Origin: Stomorhina lunata
Taxonomy: Eukaryota > Arthropoda > Insecta > Diptera > Rhiniidae
Assembly (NCBI GenBank): GCA_933228675.1
Contig: OW121741.1
Coordinates: forward strand, 52,929,186-52,993,185
DNA length: 64,000 bases
Direction: 5' to 3'
The notes beneath the pieces are model-generated. The model ran no database searches and was not told the DNA's origin. It saw nothing but the letters and a program-made list of their open reading frames with translations. The position numbers and the translations under genes were made by a program. Below, in pieces: positions 33,103 through 46,996 of this stretch (its first letter is position 1; every line of letters begins with the position of its first letter).

Positions 33103-35022
33103 TTATTGTTTATTTGGCTGGAATACTTCTTGTAAATATTTTATATTCTGCTCTGTATTACTGCTGTCCTGTAGCAGTGCTTTAACTTCGGCACTTAGGT
33201 CCGAAGGATTTACTTTCCATTGACTTCGAATGCTACAGATGAATGGATCTGATGTTGCTCCAATTGGTAATAAATGGTGCTTAATGACATCTTCTCCATG
33301 ATAAAGAACTTTGTGCACTGTTGCTGTCATATTTCTATAATTGTATTTGGATGTGTATATCGCGACAGTTTCCTTGGCATAATCACCAAATTTTTTAGCA
33401 TTAATTTGTTCATTGCACGCAAGTACTTCAGTAATTGTTTTAAATCTTGAAATAAGATCTATATCAACACCTGTTATATCAGATGTAGTTTCGGGATCCA
33501 AAAAGAATTTTCTTGCAGTATTGCCATCGTTTGTTTTTCCTGATCCTTGTTTTGGTTGATCTATAATTAAGCCGTGTTTGAGAAATGCATCTTGAACTTG
33601 TTTCTTTTTCAATTTTCTTTTCTCTTTGTTGGTGTCATTATTTCTTACTGATCCTGAAGATCCGAAGTCCAAATCATAGCTAATTTTCAGTATGTGTTCC
33701 ATAAATCTTATTCTCGTATGTAGCGGTGATAATCCAAATTCAAATGCATCAATACTATCTAGTGACTTTGTAGGTTCTTGGTTTAACTGACTTGATGTTG
33801 CTTTACATATAATACAGCTGGATGAAGCTTTTGTATCAGTCAAAGCCTGGGCAGTTTTTCCGTCTATCATTGAAAGTATTAATTGATAATTAAATTTAAT
33901 AGTATGTTCATCTATCTCTAACTCTAATGGCTTTAGTGTTGAAATTTGAGCTCTGATGTCACTTATTTCATTCTTAATGGTATCATGAGTTTCCTTTTTA
34001 AATTCAAATTTTATTGGTCTGCAGTACTTCGTGGACGATGGAGTATGATTTTTCCAAATAAAATTTGTTTGCATTGTGTTGGACGAAGGTTCCGAGTCTT
34101 CTAAGTTTTTTATTAATCGCAATGGCACAAATGACACCATGAACATATCTGTGTCAGAAATATCTTCACATAAAAATTGTTTATATTGTTTTTGTCCTGA
34201 AGATCCATCGCATCCCCATTTACAAAAGAGAGTTAAATTGCAGTTTCCATGTTTTTTTAAATCACTTCCTTTAAGTGATTGCAGCAAACTTTCAGCTGTA
34301 TGATCAATTAGAGCTTGCAGTTGTACCTGTGCAGAAATTTGTGTGATTTTCATAGATTCCTTTGGAGGATAGCACTCCTTTTTAGCTGCAATTATGTGAT
34401 GATATGACGGGTATAAATTTAAGCCTTTTTCGATCGCACGCAATCTGAGTTGAGTATACTGGTGTTTTGTTAGCTTTAAATCCAGAAATAATGCAAGTGC
34501 TTCCTCGTTTGTAAACTGTTTTTCCTCGTTTGGTGTTGGAATGCTTTTAAGAGCCCGTTTTGTTCTCACCGGACTAGCAGAAAGGACTTTCTGAATGATA
34601 TCTACTTTCGCTAATTGTTTTTCTGATCGAAGTTTATGCAGAAAACTATCTTTAATGTTTTCACATCCGATTTCTTAATTTAAATTCTTCAGTTTTCGTC
34701 TCTTAGATCTATCGCTACAGTTATCTAACGGTTTTTGTGGTCTTCCACAACTCCCATCATTTGTTGTTTCTGAAATGATCTGGATACGGAGTTCACCTTC
34801 TAACCAATTCGCAAAGCGCTTGTAAAATTTACGTTTACTAAAGTCAACTTCCTTGTAGTATCTATTCAATGTTTTGACGAAATTAGATACTTTGTTTTTT
34901 ATTTCCAGTTGTGTTTCAATGTAGATACTATTTATATTCAGTTTTGTTTGAATATGGCTTAGAACACCATCTTTATTTTTAAAATATTCTTCGGCCAATT
35001 CTTTATAGCTGAAAGTCTCCAT
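33103..35022 (-). pseudogene. T7: Transib/RAG1-like transposase, core open
   Basis: Core frame 33103-34569 (488 codons) without breaks and N-terminal piece 34675-35022 (115 codons, ATG), separated only by the family TAA at 34675-34677 and about 35 in-frame codons with no Met. Marker Gln in KITQISAQ, as in T5 and T6. The catalytic-Glu segment is absent. Confidence 0.88.
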
Positions 35023-37056
35023 ATTTTAATTTAGCCGAAAATAATGTACTTTTAAAGAGCTTTGAAATAAAACTTCCAAATATTTATCAACCTTTTTAAA
35101 TCGAATACTTGTTCGAAACTAACATTTATTTCCAAATTATTGTCCTTATATCATGCTTTGATATTATTATACTCTACCTAGGTAGCTGTCCATAAAATCA
35201 AATGGAAAATTGTACCTGTTAAAATTCATCCTGTATTTCACTGAAAGATATTTTAAAATTTTTTTCATGGAATTTTTAAAATGCAGTGAATAAATTTAGG
35301 AAGTTTTATTTAATGTCATAAAAGACCAATTATAATAATTTTTAAGTATAAAAAAACCCTTTAACGCTGATGAGTAACAGGCTAGGTAACATTTCTTAAA
35401 AAAAAATGGAAAATTTTAACTGTTAAAATTTATTCTGTACTTTACTGAAATACATTTTAAAGGTATTTTCCCTATAATTTTTAGCAGGTAATTGAAATAT
35501 CTGTGCAAAATGAAAAATTTTCAAAATTCTTTGAAAAATTCCTTAAAAAATTCAGGGAAGTTTTTTTTTAAGATACCAACCATTTGAATAAAATTTTAAA
35601 CCACTAATAACTTTCCTCTTATTGAAATAACTATCTGCAATTTGTATTTATGACAGTGAATGATTTCTAAAATAAATTTACTAGTAATTTTGATAGAATT
35701 TTGCTTGTAAAAATGTTGAGTATTTTCATTAAAATAAAAAAAGTGTTCTACGGGCGGGTCCGGGCGGTTGCAAAAGTATATATAGGCTTAAAGGGAACAC
35801 TCTTGGCTTTCTTTGGGTGGTTTCGATTTTTGTTTCCATTTGTTTCTTTAAAAGTTATACACTACTTGAAATTTTATGAGTATATGGTGATTTTAAATTT
35901 TTTACATAACACCTTAACTACAAATTATACAGGGTGCAAATACCATTTGTTAAAACCAACAGTCCACCCAACATAACAAAAAAAAAAAACCGCAGCCCAT
36001 TAGCATTAATAGTTTTCAAGAAATCGTAATTAATATGAGATCAAAAATTACAATTTTTCTTTCATTTCTAAATTAACCAAAATTCCTTGTCTTTAGCAGC
36101 ATGCCACGCCCACTACAGCGAATATTCTTTAAAAATCGCAAAAATTTTCAATAAAACCAAATGCAAAAAATTTATAACCGAATCATATTTTCAATAACTT
36201 ACCTTATTTTAAAACAAGTAAGAGTGGTATATTCGGCTATGCCGAATCTTGGATACCCTTCACCAATGGTGTTCCAAAAGTAAAGTACAACATCGTAAGA
36301 ATATATTGATAATTATATATTTTCTGTTTACTGACTTAGTTGAGCCCCACACAAATGCTTCATATGTATATTTATTTTCTTTTGTTCATACTAAATGTAA
36401 TTCCTAGCAATATTTGGTTATACTAGTAAAAGGTGACGCAAAAGTAATCCTCCTATCAGAAAATGCTCTAAATTTTGCGAACATAACAAAAAAAAACCGC
36501 AGCCCATTAGCATTAATAGTTTTCAAGAAATCGTAATTAATATGAGATCAAAAATTAAAATTTTTCTTTCATTTCTAAATTAACCAAAATTCCTTGTCTT
36601 TAGCAGCATGCCACGCCCACTACAGCGAATATTCTTTAAAAATCGCAAAAATTTTCAATAAAACCAAATGCAAAAAATTTATAACCGAATCATATTTTCA
36701 ATAACTTACCTTATTTTAAAACAAGTAAGAGTGGTATATTCGGCTATGCCGAATCTTGGATACCCTTCACCAATGGTGTTCCAAAAGTAAAGTACAACAT
36801 CGTAAGAATATATTGATAATTATATATTTTCTGTTTACTGACTTAGTTGAGCCCCACACAAATGCTTCATATGTATATTTATTTTCTTTTGTTCATACTA
36901 AATGTAATTGCTAGCAATATTTGGTTATACTAGTAAAAGGTGGCGCAAAAGTAATCCTCCTATCAGAAAATGCTCTAAATTTTGCGATTGGCCCCTAATG
37001 TCAATTCTGTTTTGACATTTGTGTAGTAAACACTTGCAAAATACATGTAATAAACA
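35023..37056. repeat. long spacer of unit 7 with 508-bp tandem duplication
   Basis: Same duplicated structure as unit 5, with the same joint TTTTGCG/AACATAAC at 36479/36480 and the same 2-bp deletion GGGTGCAAATACC. No gene seen. Confidence 0.8.
35970..36986 (+). repeat. 508-bp direct duplication in unit 7
   Basis: Copy 1 is 35970-36479 and copy 2 is 36480-36986. Copy 1 carries ATTACAATTT, CCTAGC and GGTGACGC; copy 2 carries ATTAAAATTT, GCTAGC and GGTGGCGC. The joint is identical to that of unit 5, so both derive from one event. Confidence 0.88.
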
Positions 37057-38081
37057 TTGTTACTCTATACTGCTCCAGAACGCGGAATATTGGTGACTAT
37101 TTATTTGAACAATAATCGGTCGGTGACTTTGGCACAACGTGAATTTCGTCGCAGATTTCCTGGCCGTCCAACGCCTACTGGTGAAATACTGCGACGTTTA
37201 GCCGCTCGCCTCGAAGAGACAGGCACAACACGAGATGCTGCCAGACGTGGCAGAACCCGGAGTCACCGTTCTGTAGAGAATATTGCTGCTGTAATCGAGG
37301 ATGTCATGGAAGCGCCGTCGACATCGACCGGACGACGTGCCACGAAAATGGGTATCAGTCGACGGTCTTTGCAGCGAATTTTGGTAAAAGATTTGAAGAT
37401 GTTTCCGTACAAAGTCCAGACGGTGCATCAGCTGTTAGCTGCTGACCGCCAATCGCGTCTAACATACGCTCAAGCCATCCTTAATCACCACCAAGAGGAA
37501 GATGATTTTTCATCAAAAATAATCATGAGTGATGAGGCCCATTTCCATCTTAGCGGGACGAAGAGCCACTACACTCGCTCAAAGTCACTGTATGGTGTGC
37601 TGTTTTCGCTGGAGGAGTCATCGGACCTTTTTTCTTCGAAACGGTTATTGTGAATGGTGAGCGCTACAGAGCAATGATTAACGAGTTCCGTTTGCCGCAA
37701 CTTGATGAATTGGGATTGGAAAACATGTTCCAACAGGACGGTGCAACGGCACACACTGCACGTGCCACAACCGATATGCTGAAGGATGCATTTCCCGGGC
37801 GCCTAATCTTCCGTTTTGGCGATTTGCACTGGCCAGCAAGATCGCCTGATTTGACCGCTGCAGACTTCTTTTTGTGGGGCTTTTTGAAGTCGCGGGTTTA
37901 TGTCAACAAGCCTCAGACTCTTGCAGCTCTTAAAGACAATATCCGTCAAGAATGTGAGGAACTATCGCCGGAAGTTTTGGCCAAAGTGATGGAAAATGCC
38001 ATAAAAAGGGCTCAAATGACAATCAACTGTGACGGCGCACAGTGGTTCAGAATCATTGGCCAAAACTCTGTAACTTTTTAA
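37057..38081 (+). pseudogene. M7: DD41D mariner transposase, two frameshifts
   Basis: Carries the 43-bp deletion and Lys97, but keeps the undeleted KRAQMTINCDG ending, unlike M5 and M6. A private 7-bp deletion (AGAATCGTTTTTCATTGG reduced to AGAATCATTGG, near 38055) changes the C-terminus to ...FRIIGQNSVTF. Private substitutions are Ile80 and Gly at 92 (STSTGRR). Confidence 0.87.
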
Positions 38082-38564
38082 CTATTAAAGATTTAGTAGT
38101 TCTTTTTTTAATCAATAGATAACATCTGTAGCTTTTTCAATTGTAAGTTTTATTAAGATCGGTAGAGTGGTTCTTAAGAAATTTAAGCTTGAAATTCAAT
38201 TTTCGATTTTTTTCATCTTTATTTTGTTTCAAATCTGCCAACTCATTTTTGACCCACTTCCTCTCAACCGATTTGGCTCAAATTTGGGCCACAAGTCGTC
38301 CTTGGATAATATTTTGTTATCCTTAGGGTGCCCCCTTTCTCGTTAAGGTATTTACAGTATTTTTATTAGGGTGGCCCTAATTTTAATTTATGCTTAATAA
38401 TACTTACATATTACCTAGTTTTTTTTTAATAAAAGAATGTAACATAATTTTTCTTTAAATATATATTTATTTGTAGTCATAAATAGATTGTAGATAAATA
38501 AAATAATATTTAATATTGATATTTGTATACTTTATTGCACTCAAATGTTAAATGCAAATTATAA
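38082..38564. repeat. short spacer of unit 7/8
   Basis: Full-length version, as in unit 1, with GGTAGAGTGG instead of GGTACAGTGG near 38161. No gene seen. Confidence 0.7.
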
Positions 38565-40484
38565 TTATTGTTTATTTGGCTGGAATACTTCTTGTAAATA
38601 TTTTATATTCTGCTCTGTATTACTGCTGTCCTGTAGCAGTGCTTTAACTTCGGCACTTAGGTCCGAAGGATTTACTTTCCATTGACTTCGAATGCTACAG
38701 ATGAATGGATCTGATGTTGCTCCAATTGGTAATAAATGGTGCTTAATGACATCTTCTCCATGATAAAGAACTTTGTGCACTGTTGCTGTCATATTTCTAT
38801 AATTGTATTTGGATGTATATATCGCAACAGTTTCCTTGGCATAATCACCAAATTTTTTAGCATTAATTTGTTCATTGCACGCAAGTACTTCAGTAATTGT
38901 TTTAAATCTTGAAATAAGATCTATATCAACACCTGTTATATCAGATGTAGTTTCGGGATCCAAAAAGAATTTTCTTGCAGTATTGCCATCGTTTGTTTTT
39001 CCTGATCCTTGTTTTGGTTGATCTATAATTAAGCCGTGTTTGAGAAATGCATCTTGAACTTGTTTCTTTTTCAATTTTCTTTTCTCTTTGTTGGTGTCAT
39101 TATTTCTTACTGATCCTGAAGATCCGAAGTCCAAATCATAGCTAATTTTCAGTATGTGTTCCATAAATCTTATTCTCGTATGTAGCGGTGATAATCCAAA
39201 TTCAAATGCATCAATACTATCTAGTGACTTTGTAGGTTCTTGGTTTAACTGACTTGATGTTGCTTTACATATAATACAGCTGGATGAAGCTTTTGTATCA
39301 GTCAAAGCCTGGGCAGTTTTTCCGTCTATCATTGAAAGTATTAATTGATAATTAAATTTAATAGTATGTTCATCTATCTCTAACTCTAATGGCTTTAGTG
39401 TTGAAATTTGAGCTCTGATGTCACTTATTTCATTCTTAATGGTATCATGAGTTTCCTTTTTAAATTCAAATTTTATTGGTCTGCAGTACTTCGTGGACGA
39501 TGGAGTATGATTTTTCCAAATAAAATTTGTTTGCATTGTGTTGGACGAAGGTTCCGAGTCTTCTAAGTTTTTTATTAATCGCAATGGCACAAATGACACC
39601 ATGAACATATCTGTGTCAGAAATATCTTCACATAAAAATTGTTTATATTGTTTTTGTCCTGAAGATCCATCGCATCCCCATTTACAAAAAAAAGTTAAAT
39701 TGCAGTTTCCATGTTTTTTTAAATCACTTCCTTTAAGTGATTGCAGCAAACTTTCAGCTGTATGATCAATTAGAGCTTGCAGTTGTACCTGTGCAGAAAT
39801 TGGTGTGATTTTCATAGATTCCTTTGGAGGATAGCACTCCTTTTTAGCTGCAATTATGTGATGATATGACGGGTATAAATTTAAGCCTTTTTCGATCGCA
39901 CGCAATCTGAGTTGAGTATACTGGTGTTTTGTTAGCTTTAAATCCAGAAATAATGCAAGTGCTTCCTCGTTTGTAAACTGTTTTTCCTCGTTTGGTGTTG
40001 GAATGCTTTTAAGAGCCCGTTTTGTTCTCACCGGACTAGCAGAAAGGACTTTCTGAATGATATCTACTTTCGCTAATTGTTTTTCTGATCGAAGTTTATG
40101 CAGAAAACTATCTTTAATGTTTTCACATCCGATTTCTTAATTTAAATTCTTCAGTTTTCGTCTCTTAGATCTATCGCTACAGTTATCTAACGGTTTTTGT
40201 GGTCTTCCACAACTCCCATCATTTGTTGTTTCTGAAATGATCTGGATACGGAGTTCACCTTCTAACCAATTCGCAAAGCGCTTGTAAAATTTACGTTTAC
40301 TAAAGTCAACTTCCTTGTAGTATCTATTCAATGTTTTGACGAAATTAGATACTTTGTTTTTTATTTCCAGTTGTGTTTCAATGTAGATACTATTTATATT
40401 CAGTTTTGTTTGAATATGGCTTAGAACACCATCTTTATTTTTAAAATATTCTTCGGCCAATTCTTTATAGCTGAAAGTCTCCAT
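38565..40484 (-). pseudogene. T8: Transib/RAG1-like transposase, core open
   Basis: Core frame 38565-40031 (488 codons) and N-terminal piece 40137-40484, with the family TAA at 40137-40139. It introduces the Phe marker in CNLTFFCKWG, beside the first catalytic Asp, shared with T11-T13, and has Pro in KITPISAQ. The catalytic-Glu segment is absent. Confidence 0.88.
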
Positions 40485-42010
40485 ATTTTAATTTAGCCGA
40501 AAATAATGTACTTTTAAAGAGCTTTGAAATAAAACTTCCAAATATTTATCAACCTTTTTAAATCGAATACTTGTTCGAAACTAACATTTATTTCCAAATT
40601 ATTGTCCTTATATCATGCTTTGATATTATTATACTCTACCTAGGTAGCTGTCCATAAAATCAAATGGAAAATTGTACCTGTTAAAATTCATCCTGTATTT
40701 CATTGAAAGATATTTTAAAAATTTTTTCATGGAATTTTTAAAATGCAGTGAATAAATTTAGGAAGTTTTATTTAATGTCATAAAAGACCAATTATAATAA
40801 TTTTTAAGTATAAAAAAACCCTTTAACGCTGATGAGTAACAGGCTAGGTAACATTTCTTAAAAAAAATGGAAAATTTTAACTGTTAAAATTTATTCTGTA
40901 CTTTACTGAAATACATTTTAAAGGTTTTTTCCCTATAATTTTTAGCAGGTAATTGAAATATCTGTGCAAAATGAAAAATTTTCAAAATTCTTTGAAAAAT
41001 TCCTTAAAAAATTCAGGGAAGTTTTTTTTTTAAGATACCAACCATTTGAATAAAATTTTAAACCACTAATAACTTTCCTCTTATTGAAATAACTATCTGC
41101 AATTTGTATTTATGACAGTGAATGATTTCTAAAATAAATTTACTAGTAATTTTGATAGAATTTTGCTTGTAAAAATGTTGAGTATTTTCATTAAAATAAA
41201 AAAGTGTTCTACGGGCGGGTCCGGGCGGTTGCAAAAGTATATATAGGCTTAAAGGGAACACTCTTGGCTTTCTTTGGGTGGTTTCGATTTTTGTTTCCAT
41301 TTGTTTCTTTAAAAGTTATACACTACTTGAAATTTTATGAGTATATGGTGATTTTAAATTTTTTACATAACACCTTAACTACAAATTATACAGGGTGCGC
41401 AAATACCATTTGTTAAAACCAACAGTCCACCCAACATAACAAAAAAAAAACCGCAGCCCATTAGCATTAATAGTTTTCAAGAAATCGTAATTAATATGAG
41501 ATCAAAAATTAAAATTTTTCTTTCATTTCTAAATTAACCAAAATTCCTTGTCTTTAGCAGCATGCCACGCCCACTACAGCGAATATTCTTTAAAAATCGC
41601 AAAAATTTTCAATAAAACCAAATGCAAAAAATTTATAACCGAATCATATTTTCAATAACTTACCTTATTTTAAAACAAGTAAGAGTGGTATATTCGGCTA
41701 TGCCGAATCTTGGATACCCTTCACCAATGGTGTTCCAAAAGTAAAGTACAACATCGTAAGAATATATTGATAATTATATATTTTCTGTTTACTGACTTAG
41801 TTGAGCCCCACACAAATGCTTCATATGTATATTTATTTTCTTTTGTTCATACTAAATGTAATTGCTAGCAATATTTGGTTATACTAGTAAAAGGTGGCGC
41901 AAAAGTAATCCTCCTATCAGAAAATGCTCTAAATTTTGCGATTGGCCCCTAATGTCAATTCTGTTTTGACATTTGTGTAGTAAACACTTGCAAAATACAT
42001 GTAATAAACA
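40485..42010. repeat. long spacer of unit 8
   Basis: Single-copy layout with GCTAGC and GGTGGCGC variants and the undeleted GGGTGCGCAAATACC. No gene seen. Confidence 0.78.
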
Positions 42011-42731
42011 TTGTTACTCTACACTGCTCCAGAACGCGGAATATTGGTGACTATTTATTTGAACAATAATCGGTCGGTGACTTTGGCACAACGTGAATTT
42101 CGTCGCAGATTTCCTGGCCGTCCAACGCCTACTGGTGAAATACTGCGACGTTTAGCCGCACGCCTCGAAGAGACTGGCACAACACGAGATGCTGCCAGAC
42201 GTGGCAGAACCCGGAGTCACCGTTCTGTAGAGAATATTGCTGCTGTAACCGAGGATGTCATGGAAGCGCCGTCGACATCGACCAGACGACGTGCCACGCA
42301 AATGGGTATCAGTCGACGGTCTTTGCAGCGAATTTTGGTAAAAGATTTGAAGATGTTTCCGTACAAAGTCCAGACGGTGCATCAGCTGTTAGCTGCTGAC
42401 CGCCAATCGCGTCTAACATACGCTCAAGCCATCCTTAATCACCACCAAGAGGAAGATGATTTTTCATCAAAAATAATCATGAGTGATGAGGCCCATTTCC
42501 ATCTTAGCGGGACGAAGAGCCACTACACTCGCTCAAAGTCACTGTATGGTGTGCTGTTTTCGCTGGAGGAGTCATCGGACCTTTTTTCTTCGAAACGGTT
42601 ATTGTGAATGGTGAGCGCTACAGAGCAATGATTAACGAGTTCCGTTTGCCGCAACTTGATGAATTGGGATTGGAAAACATGTTCCAACAGGACGGTGCAA
42701 CGGCACACACTGCACGTGCCACAACCGATAT
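42011..42731 (+). pseudogene. M8: DD41D mariner transposase, cut by off-register joint
   Basis: Carries the 43-bp deletion but Gln97. The gene stops abruptly after ACAACCGATAT at 42731 and continues as TATTTCCAAATTATTG, which is normally found upstream of the Transib gene. Thus Asp284, the C-terminus, the short spacer and a whole Transib gene (about 2.8 kb) are missing here. Confidence 0.88.
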
Positions 42732-44153
42732 ATTTCCAAATTATTGTCCTTATATCATGCTTTGATATTATTATACTCTACCTAGGTAGCTGTCCATAAA
42801 ATCAAATGGAAAATTGTACCTGTTAAAATTCATCCTGTATTTCATTGAAAGATATTTTAAAAATTTTTTCATGGAATTTTTAAAATGCAGTGAATAAATT
42901 TAGGAAGTTTTATTTAATGTCATAAAAGACCAATTATAATAATTTTTAAGTATAAAAAAACCCTTTAACGCTGATGAGTAACAGGCTAGGTAACATTTCT
43001 TAAAAAAAATGGAAAATTTTAACTGTTAAAATTTATTCTGTACTTTACTGAAATACATTTTAAAGGTTTTTTCCCTATAATTTTTAGCAGGTAATTGAAA
43101 TATCTGTGCAAAATGAAAAATTTTCAAAATTCTTTGAAAAATTCCTTAAAAAATTCAGGGAAGTTTTTTTTTTAAGATACCAACCATTTGAATAAAATTT
43201 TAAACCACTAATAACTTTCCTCTTATTGAAATAACTATCTGCAATTTGTATTTATGACAGTGAATGATTTCTAAAATAAATTTACTAGTAATTTTGATAG
43301 AATTTTGCTTGTAAAAATGTTGAGTATTTTCATTAAAATAAAAAAGTGTTCTACGGGCGGGTCCGGGCGGTTGCAAAAGTATATATAGGCTTAAAGGGAA
43401 CACTCTTGGCTTTCTTTGGGTGGTTTCGATTTTTGTTTCCATTTGTTTCTTTAAAAGTTATACACTACTTGAAATTTTATGAGTATATGGTGATTTTAAA
43501 TTTTTTACATAACACCTTAACTACAAATTATACAGGGTGCGCAAATACCATTTGTTAAAACCAACAGTCCACCCAACATAACAAAAAAAAAAACCGCAGC
43601 CCATTAGCATTAATAGTTTTCAAGAAATCGTAATTAATATGAGATCAAAAATTAAAATTTTTCTTTCATTTCTAAATTAACCAAAATTCCTTGTCTTTAG
43701 CAGCATGCCACGCCCACTACAGCGAATATTCTTTAAAAATCGCAAAAATTTTCAATAAAACCAAATGCAAAAAATTTATAACCGAATCATATTTTCAATA
43801 ACTTACCTTATTTTAAAACAAGTAAGAGTGGTATATTCGGCTATGCCGAATCTTGGATACCCTTCACCAATGGTGTTCCAAAAGTAAAGTACAACATCGT
43901 AAGAATATATTGATAATTATATATTTTCTGTTTACTGACTTAGTTGAGCCCCACACAAATGCTTCATATGTATATTTATTTTCTTTTGTTCATACTAAAT
44001 GTAATTGCTAGCAATATTTGGTTATACTAGTAAAAGGTGGCGCAAAAGTAATCCTCCTATCAGAAAATGCTCTAAATTTTGCGATTGGCCCCTAATGTCA
44101 ATTCTGTTTTGACATTTGTGTAGTAAACACTTGCAAAATACATGTAATAAGCA
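42731..44153. repeat. long spacer of unit 9, Transib absent
   Basis: Starts at the joint with M8 and runs normally through repeat dimer, GC-rich patch, hairpin and mariner terminal repeat. Its sequence matches the unit 8 spacer closely. No gene seen. Confidence 0.8.
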
Positions 44154-44885
44154 TTGTTACTCTACACTGCTCCAGAACGCGGAATATTGGTGACTATTTA
44201 TTTGAACAATAATCGGTCGGTGACTTTGGCACAACGTGAATTTCGTCGCAGATTTCCTGGCCGTCCAACGCCTACTGGTGAAATACTGCGACGTTTAGCC
44301 GCTCGCCTCGAAGAGACTGGCACAACACGAGATGCTGCCAGACGTGGCAGAACCCGGAGTCACCGTTCTGTAGAGAATATTGCTGCTGTAACCGAGGATG
44401 TCATGGAAGCGCCGTCGACATCGACCAGACGACGTGCCACGCAAATGGGTATCAGTCGACGGTCTTTGCAGCGAATTTTGGTAAAAGATTTGAAGATGTT
44501 TCCGTACAAAGTCCAGACGGTGCATCAGCTGTTAGCTGCTGACCGCCAATCGCGTCTAACATACGCTCAAGCCATCCTTAATCACCACCAAGAGGAAGAT
44601 GATTTTTCATCAAAAATAATCATGAGTGATGAGGCCCATTTCCATCTTAGCGGGACGAAGAGCCACTACACTCGCTCAAAGTCACTGTATGGTGTGCTGT
44701 TTTCGCTGGAGGAGTCATCGGACCTTTTTTCTTCGAAACGGTTATTGTGAATGGTGAGCGCTACAGAGCAATGATTAACGAGTTCCGTTTGCCGCAACTT
44801 GATGAATTGGGATTGGAAAACATGTTCCAACAGGACGGTGCAACGGCACACACTGCACGTGCCACAACCGATATGCTGAAGGATG
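44154..44885 (+). pseudogene. M9: DD41D mariner transposase, cut by second off-register joint
   Basis: Like M8 (43-bp deletion, Gln97), it is cut at almost the same place, 12 bp further on, after CTGAAGGATGC. It is followed by Transib sequence GCACAATCTGAG on the opposite strand. Asp284 and the C-terminus are missing. Confidence 0.87.
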
Positions 44886-45471
44886 CGCACAATCTGAGTT
44901 GAGTATACTGGTGTTTTGTTAGCTTTAAATCCAGAAATAATGCAAGTGCTTCCTCGTTTGTAAACTGTTTTTCCTCGTTTGGTGTTGGAATGCTTTTAAG
45001 AGCCCGTTTTGTTCTCACCGGACTAGCAGAAAGGACTTTCTGAATGATATCTACTTTCGCTAATTGTTTTTCTGATCGAAGTTTATGCAGAAAACTATCT
45101 TTAATGTTTTCACATCCGATTTCTTAATTTAAATTCTTCAGTTTTCGTCTCTTAGATCTATCGCTACAGTTATCTAACGGTTTTTGTGGTCTTCCACAAC
45201 TCCCATCATTTGTTGTTTCTGAAATGATCTGGATACGGAGTTCACCTTCTAACCAATTCGCAAAGCGCTTGTAAAATTTACGTTTACTAAAGTCAACTTC
45301 CTTGTAGTATCTATTCAATGTTTTGACGAAATTAGATACTTTGTTTTTTATTTCCAGTTGTGTTTCAATGTAGATACTATTTATATTCAGTTTTGTTTGA
45401 ATATGGCTTAGAACACCATCTTTATTTTTAAAATATTCTTCGGCCAATTCTTTATAGCTGAAAGTCTCCAT
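44886..45471 (-). pseudogene. T10: Transib/RAG1-like transposase, N-terminal fragment
   Basis: Only the N-terminal part survives: the ATG piece 45124-45471 (115 codons), the family TAA at 45124-45126, and the codons from MRTKRALKSIP to about QLRLC, after which the frame runs into antisense mariner M9. About 1.3 kb of core, with both catalytic Asp residues, is deleted. Confidence 0.87.
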
Positions 45472-46996
45472 ATTTTAATTTAGCCGAAAATAATGTACTT
45501 TTAAAGAGCTTTGAAATAAAACTTCCAAATATTTATCAACCTTTTTAAATCGAATACTTGTTCGAAACTAACATTTATTTCCAAATTATTGTCCTTATAT
45601 CATGCTTTGATATTATTATACTCTACCTAGGTAGCTGTCCATAAAATCAAATGGAAAATTGTACCTGTTAAAATTCATCCTGTATTTCATTGAAAGATAT
45701 TTTAAAAATTTTTTCATGGAATTTTTAAAATGCAGTGAATAAATTTAGGAAGTTTTATTTAATGTCATAAAAGACCAATTATAATAATTTTTAAGTATAA
45801 AAAAACCCTTTAACGCTGATGAGTAACAGGCTAGGTAACATTTCTTAAAAAAATGGAAAATTTTAACTGTTAAAATTTATTCTGTACTTTACTGAAATAC
45901 ATTTTAAAGGTTTTTTCCCTATAATTTTTAGCAGGTAATTGAAATATCTGTGCAAAATGAAAAATTTTCAAAATTCTTTGAAAAATTCCTTAAAAAATTC
46001 AGGGAAGTTTTTTTTTAAGATACCAACCATTTGAATAAAATTTTAAACCACTAATAACTTTCCTCTTATTGAAATAACTATCTGCAATTTGTATTTATGA
46101 CAGTGAATGATTTCTAAAATAAATTTACTAGTAATTTTGATAGAATTTTGCTTGTAAAAATGTTGAGTATTTTCATTAAAATAAAAAAGTGTTCTACGGG
46201 CGGGTCCGGGCGGTTGCAAAAGTATATATAGGCTTAAAGGGAACACTCTTGGCTTTCTTTGGGTGGTTTCGATTTTTGTTTCCATTTGTTTCTTTAAAAG
46301 TTATACACTACTTGAAATTTTATGAGTATATGGTGATTTTAAATTTTTTACATAACACCTTAACTACAAATTATACAGGGTGCGCAAATACCATTTGTTA
46401 AAACCAACAGTCCACCCAACATAACAAAAAAAAAAACCGCAGCCCATTAGCATTAATAGTTTTCAAGAAATCGTAATTAATATGAGATCAAAAATTAAAA
46501 TTTTTCTTTCATTTCTAAATTAACCAAAATTCCTTGTCTTTAGCAGCATGCCACGCCCACTACAGCGAATATTCTTTAAAAATCGCAAAAATTTTCAATA
46601 AAACCAAATCCAAAAAATTTATAACCGAATCATATTTTCAATAACTTACCTTATTTTAAAACAAGTAAGAGTGGTATATTCGGCTATGCCGAATCTTGGA
46701 TACCCTTCACCAATGGTGTTCCAAAAGTAAAGTACAACATCGTAAGAATATATTGATAATTATATATTTTCTGTTTACTGACTTAGTTGAGCCCCACACA
46801 AATGCTTCATATGTATATTTATTTTCTTTTGTTCATACTAAATGTAATTGCTAGCAATATTTGGTTATACTAGTAAAAGGTGGCGCAAAAGTAATCCTCC
46901 TATCAGAAAATGCTCTAAATTTTGCGATTGGCCCCTAATGTCAATTCTGTTTTGACATTTGTGTAGTAAACACTTGCAAAATACATGTAATAAACA
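45472..46996. repeat. long spacer of unit 10
   Basis: Single-copy layout. It is the first spacer with the AAATCCAAAAAATT variant (others AAATGCAAAAAATT), near 46606, which recurs in units 11, 12 and the first half of 13. No gene seen. Confidence 0.78.
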
